From contig DQWO01000181.1 in assembly GCA_011042595.1 (NCBI GenBank), positions 1-13,578 of the forward strand: a DNA stretch of 13,578 bases, written 5' to 3'. Source of the DNA: Pseudomonadota bacterium (GTDB taxonomy: Bacteria > Desulfobacterota > Anaeroferrophillalia > Anaeroferrophillales > Anaeroferrophillaceae). Shown in pieces: positions 1 through 7,390 of this stretch (the stretch's first letter is position 1; every line of letters starts with the position of its first letter). The notes under the pieces are model-generated. The model saw only the letters and a list, made by a program, of their open reading frames with translations. It had not been told where the DNA came from and did no database searches. The translations under genes and the position numbers were made by a program.

Positions 1-530
1 GGCATAATTTCGGGTTTATCAATAGATTCCGTAATTTCAGCGGGTGGAGAAGATTCAATTTTTGCAGTCTTTTTTTCAATATCTTTGATTATTACCTTCA
101 GCCATTCTGATTCCCGCACAACCTGATATTCTACTTGCCTTTTCAGTGGCAGATCAAAAACAAAGCGGACTTTTCCTTGCCGTTGGGCCGCCCGGATACG
201 ATACAATTCTGCCCGGTCAACAACTTTACGCATTGTCGGCAACGGTAATTTCTTCCCTTTTACATCAATAACCAAACGGGGTGGAGCATCCAGAAAAAAA
301 GTATGGTAATCCTCAATAATACCATCTGATTGAATGACAATTTCACTATGTTCATCAACTACCATAAAAGTATAGTAGACTGTCGACGGGACTGTTTCCG
401 GTTCTGCCGCCGGCACTTTTACCATCTCTGGAGCAGCTTCTGCACCCATGAGATTGGCCGGGGAGAGAAAAAAAATCAAAAACAGACAGAACACTAACCC
501 GGACAGAAAACATTTATTGGCTGACGGCAT
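1..530 (-). CDS. AMIN-domain envelope protein, 3' end outside the window
   Basis: The first 176 codons of a secreted protein are visible; the rest lies beyond position 1. Residues 1-30 form a signal peptide: K6, a hydrophobic run around residues 10-25, and a likely cleavage site after the A-E-A near residue 32. After a short Ala/Pro/Glu-rich linker, residues about 52-150 look like an AMIN domain. Visible marks are a Y-x-T-F-F-L-D-A-P-P-R-L-V-I-D segment, then a basic stretch and a V-R-F-V-F-D-L-P strand. AMIN domains (N-terminus of AmiC amidases, PilQ and related proteins) localise periplasmic proteins by binding peptidoglycan or other envelope partners. An acidic, Pro-containing linker follows at the window edge, so a second domain may follow. 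The start is ATG at 528-530 behind an AAGGAG at 536-541 (spacing 5). The gene begins 12 nt after the sensor-kinase stop, so the two are probably one operon. The identity of the full protein (amidase, pilus or Tol-Pal-like) cannot be decided. Confidence 0.75.
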   Translation of the reverse strand, partial: MPSANKCFLSGLVFCLFLIFFLSPANLMGAEAAPEMVKVPAAEPETVPSTVYYTFMVVDEHSEIVIQSDGIIEDYHTFFLDAPPRLVIDVKGKKLPLPTMRKVVDRAELYRIRAAQRQGKVRFVFDLPLKRQVEYQVVRESEWLKVIIKDIEKKTAKIESSPPAEITESIDKPEIM

Positions 531-535
531 AGTTT

Positions 536-541
536 CTCCTT
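536..541 (-). promoter_or_regulatory. Ribosome binding site of the AMIN-domain gene
   Basis: AAGGAG on the minus strand lies 5 nt before the ATG at 528-530. It sits in the 12-nt gap after the kinase stop codon, which fixes the start of the AMIN-domain gene and supports translation from a shared kinase/AMIN transcript. Confidence 0.75.
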
Positions 542-542
542 A

Positions 543-3086
543 CTATGAATCCAGGGTCCGACGAACTACCAGGCCGATTTTCGCCAGCAGATAAGGCTTT
601 TTCACATAGGCACCAGCACCCAGCCGCTGAGCCTCCCTAACCCGTTCTGATTCAGAATAGCCGCTGGCGATAATAACCTTCTGCCCGGGAGTTACGGCAC
701 TGATTCGTCTGTAGGTTTCCAGGCCGTCGATACCGGGATCCATGATCATATCCAGGATCACCAGGTCAACTGCATTATCTTCCAGGTATGTAGCGGCCTC
801 TTCGCCACTGGCCAACGCTGTTACTTTATACCCCAGGCTCTGCAACATTTCAGCAGCAATCTGTCGTTGATCGGCCATGTCATCAACCACCAGGATATGC
901 TCTCCCTTGCCGGCATATTCATCAGCAGAGATTATGCCGGCACTCTTGTACAGTTGTTGTCTGGTAGCCGGAAAATATAATGAGAAGGTCGTCCCTTTAC
1001 CTTCATCACTCTGGACGTCAATATGTCCACGATGGTCATGGACAGTATTCCAGATGATTGCCATACCCAGGCCGGTACCACTGCGCCCCATGACCTTCTT
1101 GCTATAAAACGGTTCAAAAATTTTTTCAATATCTGTTTCGGGGATACCGGTTCCGGTATCCGTCACTTTACAGACAACATATTCACCTTCAGCCACTCCC
1201 GCAAAACTTTTTTCGGTTCCATCTACATAACAATTCCCGGTCTCAATAGTCAAGGTTCCCGCTGCCGACATTGATTCCATGGCATTAACCACCAGATTCA
1301 TGACCGTTTTAATCAGATGAAGATGAGAACCTATCATATTCAATAAATCTGGTGCCAGCTTGAGCATCAGATTTATATCAGGATACAATGATGTCAGCTT
1401 TTCAAATTCAGGACTTTCCAGATAATCATTAATAATCCGGTTCAAATTGACAACTTCTTCCGTGGCGGTCCCCCGGCGGGCAAGGGTCAAAAGATCGTTA
1501 ACAATTGCCGCCGCTTTCTCACCCGACCGCTGGATAATCAACAGTGACTTTCGCAACGGGTCATCCGGAGCAACTTTTTGCAAGATAAGCTCCGGGTAGG
1601 TCACCAGGCCTGACAGCACATTATTGAGATCATGGGCCACCCCGGCCGCCAGCAGGCCGATACCTTCCATTTTCTGCGCCCGTTGCAGCTTCGCTTCCAG
1701 CTCTTTCTGGGCACTGATATCCCGCAAATTAATAACGCTGCCAGCAATATCACCTTCCTTCGTATGATAAATAGCCCCACTGATACTGACTGGGATCTTT
1801 TCACCTTCCCGGTTAAACCTTTTGGTTTCATGACCGGAAAAATTTTCTCCAGCCAGCACTTTTTTAATCATTACCCTGGTCAAAGGCCAGGTTTCTTCCG
1901 GAACAAAATGGTCCAGCTTGCGGCCCTGAAGCTCTTCCATCGTCCAACCAAAAACCCGAGTAAAAGCAGGATTCAGGTAAACAACCAGGCCTTCACGGTC
2001 ATACACCACGACCGGATCAGGGTTGGATTCCAGCACCGTCCGGTATTTTTCTTCGCTTTCCTCTAATGACTTAGCCGCCTGTTTGACCGCGGTAACATCA
2101 TGACCGATATTTACCAGGCCTTTCCGGGAACCGTCAGGATGAAAAACCGGTATTTTAGCTACTTCAAAAATAATTTCTTCGCCAGAAACTGTTTTAATAA
2201 CCTGCTCCCGTCGATAGGCTTTTCCCTGTTTCCAGGCCAGCTCACCCATTTCTTTTCCCTCCAGGAACACCTGGCTGAAATGCCCATGAATACGGGCCAA
2301 CTCTTCATTTGACTTTTTTAAATACTCTTCTTCGGTAAGTTGAAACAGCTGCCGACAGGCTTGATTGGCAATCAACCAACGGCCGGCCGCGTCTTTCAGA
2401 CAAATAATATCAGGAATGCCATCTATCAGGATGCGCAACCACTCTTTACTCTCCTTAAGTTCTGACTGAGACCGCAGAAGCTCAACCCTTTCAGCTTCAA
2501 GCACCTCATTAGTGATCAACAGCTCAATATTCTTTTCCTCTATATTTTTTTCCAGCTCTTCTTTCGATTCCAGCAGCTCTTTTTCCGCCCGTTTACTGTC
2601 GGTAATATCATGGCCGATACAAAAGATTTCCTGAAGCTCACTAGACTTCCCATAAAAGGCCTTATTGGTCCAGGATATCCATACCCGCTTGCCATCTTTG
2701 CATATATTTTCGTTTTCATTGCACTGGTAATGTTCCGGCTGCCGCAGCAAATCATTAATCATATCCTGCAGGTCTTTACCGCTACTGTCTTTCAGCGGGA
2801 CAATGGTCCCCAAGACAGACTTACCGAGAATCTCCGTTGCCTCGTAACCAAAAAAACGCTCACCAAAAGGGTTAAGGTAAAGAATTTTTCCCTGGGGATC
2901 CAGACGCAAAATGATGCTGTCCACATTCTCAACTAACAGGCGGTAGTATCGCCAATCCTGGGCAACCAAATTATTATCCTTATTTACTGTGAGAAAATGA
3001 TGAAACTCCCCACAAATGTTTGAATTAACGGCAGGAGTGCCAACCATAAAAGATAACGACAAATGAAATGCGCAGAACAACAGCAC
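543..3086 (-). CDS. PAS-PAS-PAS hybrid sensor histidine kinase with C-terminal receiver
   Basis: This is a two-component hybrid kinase. Domain order by residue: PAS 45-165, a charged coiled-coil linker about 163-215, PAS 216-335, PAS 342-462, a dimerisation/H-box 463-540 with H485 in A-H-D-L-N-N, an HATPase_c 585-708, and a receiver 728-845. The ATPase shows an N box N-L-V-V-N-A near 597-602, D-T-G-T-G-I near 643-648, an F box F-E-P-F-Y and G-T-G-L-G. In the receiver, D735/D736, phospho-acceptor D779 and K830 before Pro are all present, so kinase and receiver both look active. H-D-x-N-N H-boxes followed by a lone receiver are typical of soluble multi-PAS kinases that pass phosphate to separate proteins. 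The listed start is GTG with no Shine-Dalgarno. Residues 1-39 are not PAS-like and contain a hydrophobic run 2-20. A TTG at 2967-2969 (codon 40) has AAGGA at 2977-2981 and begins right before the first PAS, so it is a credible true start. The ligand is unknown. It is followed closely by the AMIN-domain gene. Confidence 0.88.
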   Translation of the reverse strand: MLLFCAFHLSLSFMVGTPAVNSNICGEFHHFLTVNKDNNLVAQDWRYYRLLVENVDSIILRLDPQGKILYLNPFGERFFGYEATEILGKSVLGTIVPLKDSSGKDLQDMINDLLRQPEHYQCNENENICKDGKRVWISWTNKAFYGKSSELQEIFCIGHDITDSKRAEKELLESKEELEKNIEEKNIELLITNEVLEAERVELLRSQSELKESKEWLRILIDGIPDIICLKDAAGRWLIANQACRQLFQLTEEEYLKKSNEELARIHGHFSQVFLEGKEMGELAWKQGKAYRREQVIKTVSGEEIIFEVAKIPVFHPDGSRKGLVNIGHDVTAVKQAAKSLEESEEKYRTVLESNPDPVVVYDREGLVVYLNPAFTRVFGWTMEELQGRKLDHFVPEETWPLTRVMIKKVLAGENFSGHETKRFNREGEKIPVSISGAIYHTKEGDIAGSVINLRDISAQKELEAKLQRAQKMEGIGLLAAGVAHDLNNVLSGLVTYPELILQKVAPDDPLRKSLLIIQRSGEKAAAIVNDLLTLARRGTATEEVVNLNRIINDYLESPEFEKLTSLYPDINLMLKLAPDLLNMIGSHLHLIKTVMNLVVNAMESMSAAGTLTIETGNCYVDGTEKSFAGVAEGEYVVCKVTDTGTGIPETDIEKIFEPFYSKKVMGRSGTGLGMAIIWNTVHDHRGHIDVQSDEGKGTTFSLYFPATRQQLYKSAGIISADEYAGKGEHILVVDDMADQRQIAAEMLQSLGYKVTALASGEEAATYLEDNAVDLVILDMIMDPGIDGLETYRRISAVTPGQKVIIASGYSESERVREAQRLGAGAYVKKPYLLAKIGLVVRRTLDS

Positions 3087-3089
3087 TAA

Positions 3090-3239
3090 CTGATAAACTA
3101 CTTTCGGCAGGATAAACTAAAAATTTACCGGGAATTGGATGAAACAGAAGTCATCAGTTTACGAATGGAACAATGGATGAAGAAACAATGCCCGGCTGAA
3201 TCCCCTAAAATAAAAAACACTTACGGCAAAAAGCCATAA
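3090..3239 (+). pseudogene. Possible remnant: coding-like plus-strand frame without a good start
   Basis: One plus-strand frame stays open from a stop at 3087-3089 to TAA at 3237-3239, giving 49 codons. Its translation looks like the tail of a charged helical protein, including a stretch E-L-D-E-T-E-V-I-S-L-R-M-E-Q-W-M. It has no ATG or GTG before the internal ATG that encodes this M, only CTG/ATA/ATT and one TTG, and no clear ribosome binding site. The stop falls inside the terminator hairpin of the tRNA unit. I cannot assign a family. It could be the last piece of a decayed gene, or a chance open frame. The low confidence reflects that. Confidence 0.2.
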
Positions 3240-3245
3240 GTGTTT
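3209..3245 (-). terminator. Rho-independent terminator of the tRNA-His/tRNA-Arg unit
   Basis: On the minus strand the arms at 3233-3245 and 3215-3227 form a 13-bp stem. It is AAACACUUAUGGC pairing with GCCGUAAGUGUUU, with one internal G-U pair and a UUUUU loop (3228-3232). The 3' arm runs straight into U-rich sequence (UUU, A, UUUU). It starts 9 nt after the 3' end of tRNA-Arg(TCG), so it ends the tRNA transcript. On the plus strand the G-U pair becomes a C-A mismatch, so it works best in the minus direction. Confidence 0.85.
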
Positions 3246-3253
3246 GATATCAT

Positions 3254-3330
<77 letters not shown>

Positions 3331-3375
3331 GTGAGGGTATGGCAAAATGCAGTAAAAACTGGACATCGGAGTAAA

Positions 3376-3453
3376 TGGGGTGGGTAGAGGGATTCGAACC
3401 CTCGACCTCAGGAGCCACAATCCTGCACTCTAACCAACTGAGCTATACCCACC
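3376..3453 (-). tRNA. tRNA-His (anticodon GTG)
   Basis: A cloverleaf with encoded CCA at 3376-3378. The acceptor GTGGGTA pairs with TACCCAC. The base before G1 is a G (position 3453) opposite C73, the hallmark G-1:C73 pair that histidyl-tRNA synthetase requires, so the gene is listed with G-1 included. The anticodon stem CAGGA/TCCTG is perfect with loop TTGTGGC. The T arm is GAGGG-TTCGAAT-CCCTC. It is the first gene of the two-tRNA unit. Confidence 0.96.
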
Positions 3454-3493
3454 AGAAAAACCCCCATCACAGATTGGAGGTGAAAGGTCATAT

Positions 3494-3522
3494 TTCATAG
3501 ATGAAAAGTATATTTCTGTCAA
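3494..3522 (-). promoter_or_regulatory. Sigma-70-type promoter of the tRNA-His/tRNA-Arg unit
   Basis: Minus strand: -35 TTGACA (3517-3522), a 17-nt spacer, then -10 TATGAA (3494-3499). The -10 hexamer ends about 40 nt before G-1 of tRNA-His, a normal leader length for a tRNA precursor. It also lies downstream of the permease gene, so the tRNAs have their own start. Confidence 0.65.
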
Positions 3523-3571
3523 TAACATTTTCCCCTTACCTGCCAATCCCCGGTAGTATTTTTATCATAAA

Positions 3572-4339
3572 CTACCACCACAACTCACAGCCCAACCTGA
3601 GGGTGACAAAAAGCAGGACGACCCCGATAACCAGCTTCCGCGATCGCAATGAAATTGTCCGATTAATCCGCATGCCTATCAGGGAGGCAAAAATCGAACA
3701 CATAGCCAGCATCAGGGAATACTCTACATGTACCAGGCCAACGCGGGGAAAATTCAGAGGACCATGAAAGGCATAAGACAAGATGCCGGCCAGAGAAGTA
3801 AAAATCATGATAGCATTGGAGGTTGGAGCCGCCGTCTGGTTTTCCACCAGGCCGGAAACCAGCATCAGGGGGGTGGTAATACCACCACCGCCAATCCCGG
3901 TAAAACCGGCCACCGTTCCGCTGGCCGCACCGATCCCGAAAGGCACCAGCCTGGCCCCACGCTTTTTGGGATTATGCAGTTTGATACTTTTCATTAATAA
4001 AGTACGGATGGCGATGTAAAACAAGAAAGCCATCATAATCATAATCAACCAGGATTCAGGAAGATGGGGGGCTGTCCGCGCCGCCGTGTAGGAAAAAAGC
4101 GCCGCCCCAAAAGCGATCCAGAAAACCACCGACCAGCGAACCAGTCCTTTACAGGAGTACATGATGGTATTCCATGAGGTCAGAATAATAATGGCTCCCA
4201 TACTGGTAGCCATGGCTTCCAGATGCGAGATACCCACCACGGTCAACCCCGGAACCATGACGATACCGCCCCCAAGGCCAAAAACCGTTGACAGAATCCC
4301 CACTATCATCCCCAGTCCGACAACAAAAACATATTCCAT
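3572..4339 (-). CDS. TauE/SafE-family membrane permease (sulfite exporter family)
   Basis: This 255-residue, strongly hydrophobic integral inner-membrane protein belongs to the TauE/SafE (DUF81) family. The family's internal duplication is visible: G-L-G-G-G-I-V-M-V-P at 21-30 and G-I-G-G-G-G-I-T-T-P at 148-157 sit at the start of the two homologous halves. A basic cytoplasmic loop at about 117-131 (M-K-S-I-K-L-H-N-P-K-K-R) separates them. Hydrophobic runs near 4-33, 45-60, 68-88, 98-116, 131-145, 174-190, 206-223 and 236-250 suggest about eight membrane spans. Characterised members export sulfite, sulfoacetate or related organosulfur anions, but the family is wide and the substrate cannot be read here. 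The length (about 250) is normal. The start ATG is preceded by TAGG about 5 nt upstream, a modest ribosome binding site. The gene stands alone between repeat-rich DNA upstream and the tRNA unit downstream. No terminator is obvious after it. Confidence 0.88.
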   Translation of the reverse strand: MEYVFVVGLGMIVGILSTVFGLGGGIVMVPGLTVVGISHLEAMATSMGAIIILTSWNTIMYSCKGLVRWSVVFWIAFGAALFSYTAARTAPHLPESWLIMIMMAFLFYIAIRTLLMKSIKLHNPKKRGARLVPFGIGAASGTVAGFTGIGGGGITTPLMLVSGLVENQTAAPTSNAIMIFTSLAGILSYAFHGPLNFPRVGLVHVEYSLMLAMCSIFASLIGMRINRTISLRSRKLVIGVVLLFVTLRLGCELWW

Positions 4340-4370
4340 AACTACCTAATCTTCCTGCACCTGCGGCATC

Positions 4371-4391
4371 TGGCTGATGGCTGATAGCTGA
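4371..4391. repeat. Heptamer repeat cluster A
   Basis: On the plus strand this reads TGGCTGA, TGGCTGA, TAGCTGA, three tandem 7-nt units just upstream of the permease gene. It resembles clusters B and C in the same spacer, with GCTGA in place of GCTAA. Confidence 0.55.
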
Positions 4392-4395
4392 AAAC

Positions 4396-4427
4396 ATTTA
4401 TCAAAAAACAATGGTTTTCGGATAAAT
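4396..4427. other. Imperfect inverted repeat in the permease leader
   Basis: ATTTATC (4396-4402) and GATAAAT (4421-4427) are perfect complements. Inside them AAAAC (4405-4409) can pair with GTTTT (4414-4418), leaving a 4-nt loop. It is AT-rich with no U-tract on the minus strand, so it is not a standard terminator. It may be an operator or a chance AT-rich hairpin, 57-88 nt upstream of the permease start. Confidence 0.35.
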
Positions 4428-4447
4428 ACTAACTAAAACCTAATCTG

Positions 4448-4475
4448 AGCTATTAGCTCTTAACCGTTAGCTGTG
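4448..4475. repeat. Heptamer repeat cluster B (opposite orientation)
   Basis: Four degenerate 7-nt units are visible on the plus strand: AGCTATT, AGCTCTT, AACCGTT, AGCTGTG. The unit reads as the reverse complement of the AGCTAAT unit of cluster C, so B and C form a loose inverted pair about 80 nt apart. Confidence 0.5.
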
Positions 4476-4555
4476 TAAAATTAAGGCATTAACTAAATAA
4501 CTTAAAACACCAAACGGGTTAAAACTGTAAATGAGAAAAAATCTTGAATTCATTG

Positions 4556-4583
4556 AGCTAATAGCTAATGGCTAATCGCTTAA
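4556..4583. repeat. Heptamer repeat cluster C
   Basis: Four tandem units on the plus strand: AGCTAAT, AGCTAAT, GGCTAAT, CGCTTAA. It ends one base before the stop codon of the HAD phosphatase gene. The clear 7-nt period and near identity of the first three units argue against chance. Confidence 0.65.
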
Positions 4584-4584
4584 T

Positions 4585-5208
4585 TTAAGTAAAATACGTC
4601 AAAAGTTCCAACGGTTTACCGATCCTGGCGGCAACAGACAATCCATCCGCATGGCCGTAGCCATAATCGCAAAAACAAGAGGCAACTCCGGCGGCCGCCG
4701 CCGCCCGTAGATCGGCATGGTGATCGCCAACCATCACCACCTGACCGGGATCAAGGGAAAAATGTGCCAGAGCCTGAAATATTCCGGCAGGATCTGGTTT
4801 CTTCTGCGGCACGTCCTCGGGACCGATAACCAGCTGAAAACGATCGATAATATTCAGCCCGGCCAATACCCGTTCGGCCAGAGCCTTCGGTTTATTGGTT
4901 ATGCAGGCCAACATCTTATCATCATAAAAATCCAATACTGTTTCAATACCATCATACAAGCTGGAATCACAGAGCAGATCCCGGTCATAAAGCTCCATAA
5001 AACGCTGAAACCAAGTCTCCCTTTCACCACCCATGGCCCGCAGGACCAGCTTTCTGGCTCCATCGCCAACAATGGCCTGTATCTGTTCAGAGTTCAGTAG
5101 CGGCCGGCCATTTTCCCGGCGCAACTGATTAACCGCCCGGGCAATATCCGGCAGGGTATTCACCAGAGTTCCATCAAGATCAAAAAAAAGCGCCGTTACC
5201 GGATACAT
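4585..5208 (-). CDS. gph: HAD-family phosphatase, phosphoglycolate phosphatase type
   Basis: A 207-residue haloacid-dehalogenase-superfamily hydrolase. Motif I is D-L-D-G-T-L at 10-15 (nucleophile D10, acid D12), motif II C-I-T-N-K-P with T104, motif III K-K-P-D-P with K137, and motif IV G-D-H-H-A-D at 161-166. The helical cap between 15 and 90 includes V-G-D-G-A-R, seen in Gph-type enzymes. The likely reaction is dephosphorylation of 2-phosphoglycolate or another small phosphomonoester in the cytoplasm. HAD specificity is hard to predict, so the symbol is tentative. Length and motif spacing are normal. An in-frame ATG at 5277 would overlap the upstream gene by 44 nt and add 23 unconserved residues. 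The ATG at 5206-5208 has AGGGG 7 nt upstream and puts motif I at residue 10, so I chose it. It follows the acyl-CoA synthetase stop by 25 nt and is probably the last gene of that operon. A metabolic link to the two genes ahead is not evident. Confidence 0.85.
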   Translation of the reverse strand: MYPVTALFFDLDGTLVNTLPDIARAVNQLRRENGRPLLNSEQIQAIVGDGARKLVLRAMGGERETWFQRFMELYDRDLLCDSSLYDGIETVLDFYDDKMLACITNKPKALAERVLAGLNIIDRFQLVIGPEDVPQKKPDPAGIFQALAHFSLDPGQVVMVGDHHADLRAAAAAGVASCFCDYGYGHADGLSVAARIGKPLELLTYFT

Positions 5209-5215
5209 CAATGTT

Positions 5216-5220
5216 CCCCT
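5216..5220 (-). promoter_or_regulatory. Ribosome binding site deciding the phosphatase start
   Basis: AGGGG on the minus strand lies 7 nt before the ATG at 5206-5208, between the stop of the acyl-CoA synthetase and the phosphatase. It supports the shorter 207-residue start over the in-frame ATG at 5277. Confidence 0.6.
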
Positions 5221-5233
5221 AATTTGCGGACAT

Positions 5234-7387
5234 TTACCAGCGGGTTTCATCCTCAGGAGTAAGAATAATTCTCGCATCCACGACGTTTAGCCCATGTTCA
5301 TAGGCTATCACCGGATTCAAATCCATTTCCTGAATCTCAGGATATGAACCAATAATTTCCGACACCGCCAGCAGCAAATGCTGGATGGCTTTTTTATCCA
5401 CCGGCGGCCGGCCGCGAAAACCATTAAGCAGGATAGCTGATTTGATTTCGTCAATCATCCGTCTGGCTGAACGGGACGAAATAGGCAGCACCCGGAAAGC
5501 CACGTCTTTCAGCACTTCCACCATCACGCCGCCAATACCGAACATAAGAATGGGACCGAACTGGTCATCAATTTTTGTGCCAATAATAATTTCCTGACCT
5601 ACAGCAGCCATGGGAGATACCAAAATTCCTTTAATCTGGGCATCGGATTTAAACTTTTTTGCATTCGACATTATTTTCTTATAAGCCTGCCGGACCTCAT
5701 CCGGGGTTTCTAAACTCAGTTCGACCCCGCCGGCATCACTTTTATGGAGAATGTCCGGAGAAACAATCTTCATCACCACCGCACCATCGATACCATTTGC
5801 CTGTTGCACTGCCTGTTCCGCCGACGTTGCCAGACAGTCGACACATACCACCTCACCATGCAGACTGAGAAGCTCCTTGGCTTCATTTTCCAGCAAAGAG
5901 TTACGACCTTCTTTCCTGGCCTGGGCGAAAATCTCCCGCCCACGGGCTTTTGATTTCTCGCCCTTGGTAAAAGTAAACTTGGCCTTTGCCTTATACCCCC
6001 GCAGGTAGCCGCCATATTCAGCCAGAACCCCAACGCATTTACAGGCAATCTCCAGCGAATCCTGAACCGGGATTTTATAATAGCGCAGCAATTCCAGAGC
6101 ATGGGGCTTGGCAAAATTATAAAGGCTGTGCATGACGATGGGTTTTTCCGTCTTTTTCACCAGTTTCCCCAACCGGTGGGCGGCATCCTCCTCCACAAAG
6201 CGCAGGCTTTCGGCAAAACGGATGCTGTAGCCACCGAACAAACCAACCATCAGCAGACCACCAACCTCATGATCATGCAGAATAATTTCAGCGCAGTCGG
6301 CAAAAATTCCCGGATTGGCATCACCACCGCCAGCCACATCAATGGGATTCCGAACCGAGGCTGCTGCCGGCAGAATTTTTCTCAGCTTCTCCTGGATCTT
6401 TTCACTGAGCGGCGGCAAATTAACCCCCAAGTCAGTCAATTCATCGGCAGCAATGGTGGCATGACCACCACCATCTGCCAGAATCACCACATTGTTATTT
6501 TTAAACGGCGGTAAATTAGCCAGGCTTTCGGCTGCCGGCATCAGTTCATCAGAGTTTTCGATCACCACGATCCCGGCCCGCTGGAAAGCTGTTCTTGCCA
6601 CCTCTGACATCCCGGCCAGAGCTCCGGTATGGGAACCGGCAGATTTCCTGCCGGTGGCTGAGCGACCACTTTTGAGTATAATAACCGGTTTGACCCGGGT
6701 CGTCTGGTAAGCCTGCTGCAGGAAAGCCCGGCCGTTGCGCATCCCTTCCACATACATCAAAATCGCCCGGGTATCAGGATCATCGGTAAAGAATTTCAGG
6801 TATTCATGAAAACGGATGTCGGCTTCATTACCAACCCCCACATAATAGGAAAACCCCATCTGGGTTTTGATCATCGCTTCCGTTATCAAAGTCAAAGCCA
6901 TGTTGCCACTTTGTGACAATAAGGCAATACTGCCCTGGGGAACATCTCGCAGACCCACCACATTCAAATGTTTCTTCAAGTTAATCATCCCGGAGGTATT
7001 GGGACCAATCAGGCGGATATGATTTTTTTGCGCCGTTTTTACCATTTTCCTTTCCAGCTTTTTCCCTTCAGCTCCAAGCTCACCAAAACCACCGGCAATA
7101 ATCACCGCGCCGGCAACCCCTTTTTTTCCACAATCTTCAAGGATATCCGGAATACTCGCCGCTGGAGTGGTAATCAGAGCCATTTCCACCGGAGCTTCGA
7201 TATCAGATACTTTCGCATGGCAGGGCAGGCCCATTACACTTTCTTCCCGAGGATTAACCGGATAAATTTTTCCCTCATACTTCTCATCCAGCAGTATCTT
7301 GATCGCCTGGTAGCCACGTTTGGTTTCATTTCTTGAGGCCCCAACGACCGCTATCGAACTTGCATTCAATACATGTTCCAGTCCCAT
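5234..7387 (-). CDS. Fused ADP-forming acyl-CoA (acetyl-CoA) synthetase
   Basis: A 717-residue alpha-beta fusion of the NDP-forming acyl-CoA synthetase family. It interconverts acyl-CoA + ADP + Pi and acid + CoA + ATP, usually to make ATP during fermentation or acid degradation. The CoA-binding Rossmann domain at 5-130 starts with I-A-V-V-G-A-S-R. The succinyl-CoA-ligase-like domains occupy about 150-460. In them S-H-T-G-A-L-A-G carries H253, the expected phospho-histidine, and G-G-G-H-A-T has a second conserved His at 309. An ATP-grasp domain covers about 480-710, with H-K-S-D-A-G-G-V at 548-555 (His548), G-I-G-G-V near 617-621 and M-D-L-N-P-V at 688-693. All three functional parts are intact and the length is typical of fused forms. 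Translation starts 3 nt after the enoyl-CoA hydratase stop, with GGGAG inside the end of that gene (7395-7399), so the two are coupled. The pairing suggests a substrate drawn from a beta-oxidation-like or aromatic/branched-acid route. The exact acyl group is unknown. Confidence 0.93.
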   Translation of the reverse strand: MGLEHVLNASSIAVVGASRNETKRGYQAIKILLDEKYEGKIYPVNPREESVMGLPCHAKVSDIEAPVEMALITTPAASIPDILEDCGKKGVAGAVIIAGGFGELGAEGKKLERKMVKTAQKNHIRLIGPNTSGMINLKKHLNVVGLRDVPQGSIALLSQSGNMALTLITEAMIKTQMGFSYYVGVGNEADIRFHEYLKFFTDDPDTRAILMYVEGMRNGRAFLQQAYQTTRVKPVIILKSGRSATGRKSAGSHTGALAGMSEVARTAFQRAGIVVIENSDELMPAAESLANLPPFKNNNVVILADGGGHATIAADELTDLGVNLPPLSEKIQEKLRKILPAAASVRNPIDVAGGGDANPGIFADCAEIILHDHEVGGLLMVGLFGGYSIRFAESLRFVEEDAAHRLGKLVKKTEKPIVMHSLYNFAKPHALELLRYYKIPVQDSLEIACKCVGVLAEYGGYLRGYKAKAKFTFTKGEKSKARGREIFAQARKEGRNSLLENEAKELLSLHGEVVCVDCLATSAEQAVQQANGIDGAVVMKIVSPDILHKSDAGGVELSLETPDEVRQAYKKIMSNAKKFKSDAQIKGILVSPMAAVGQEIIIGTKIDDQFGPILMFGIGGVMVEVLKDVAFRVLPISSRSARRMIDEIKSAILLNGFRGRPPVDKKAIQHLLLAVSEIIGSYPEIQEMDLNPVIAYEHGLNVVDARIILTPEDETRW

Positions 7388-7390
7388 GAT

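Noticed and set aside
4592..4604. 13-nt exact repeat AAATACGTCAAAA, also at 8278-8290
   Set aside because: One such 13-mer match is expected by chance in a window of this size. One copy is inside the phosphatase coding end, and no other structure supports a mobile element.
5209..5277. 23-residue N-terminal extension of the HAD phosphatase
   Set aside because: It overlaps the synthetase gene, adds no conserved residues, and moves the D-L-D-G-T motif away from its usual place near residue 10.
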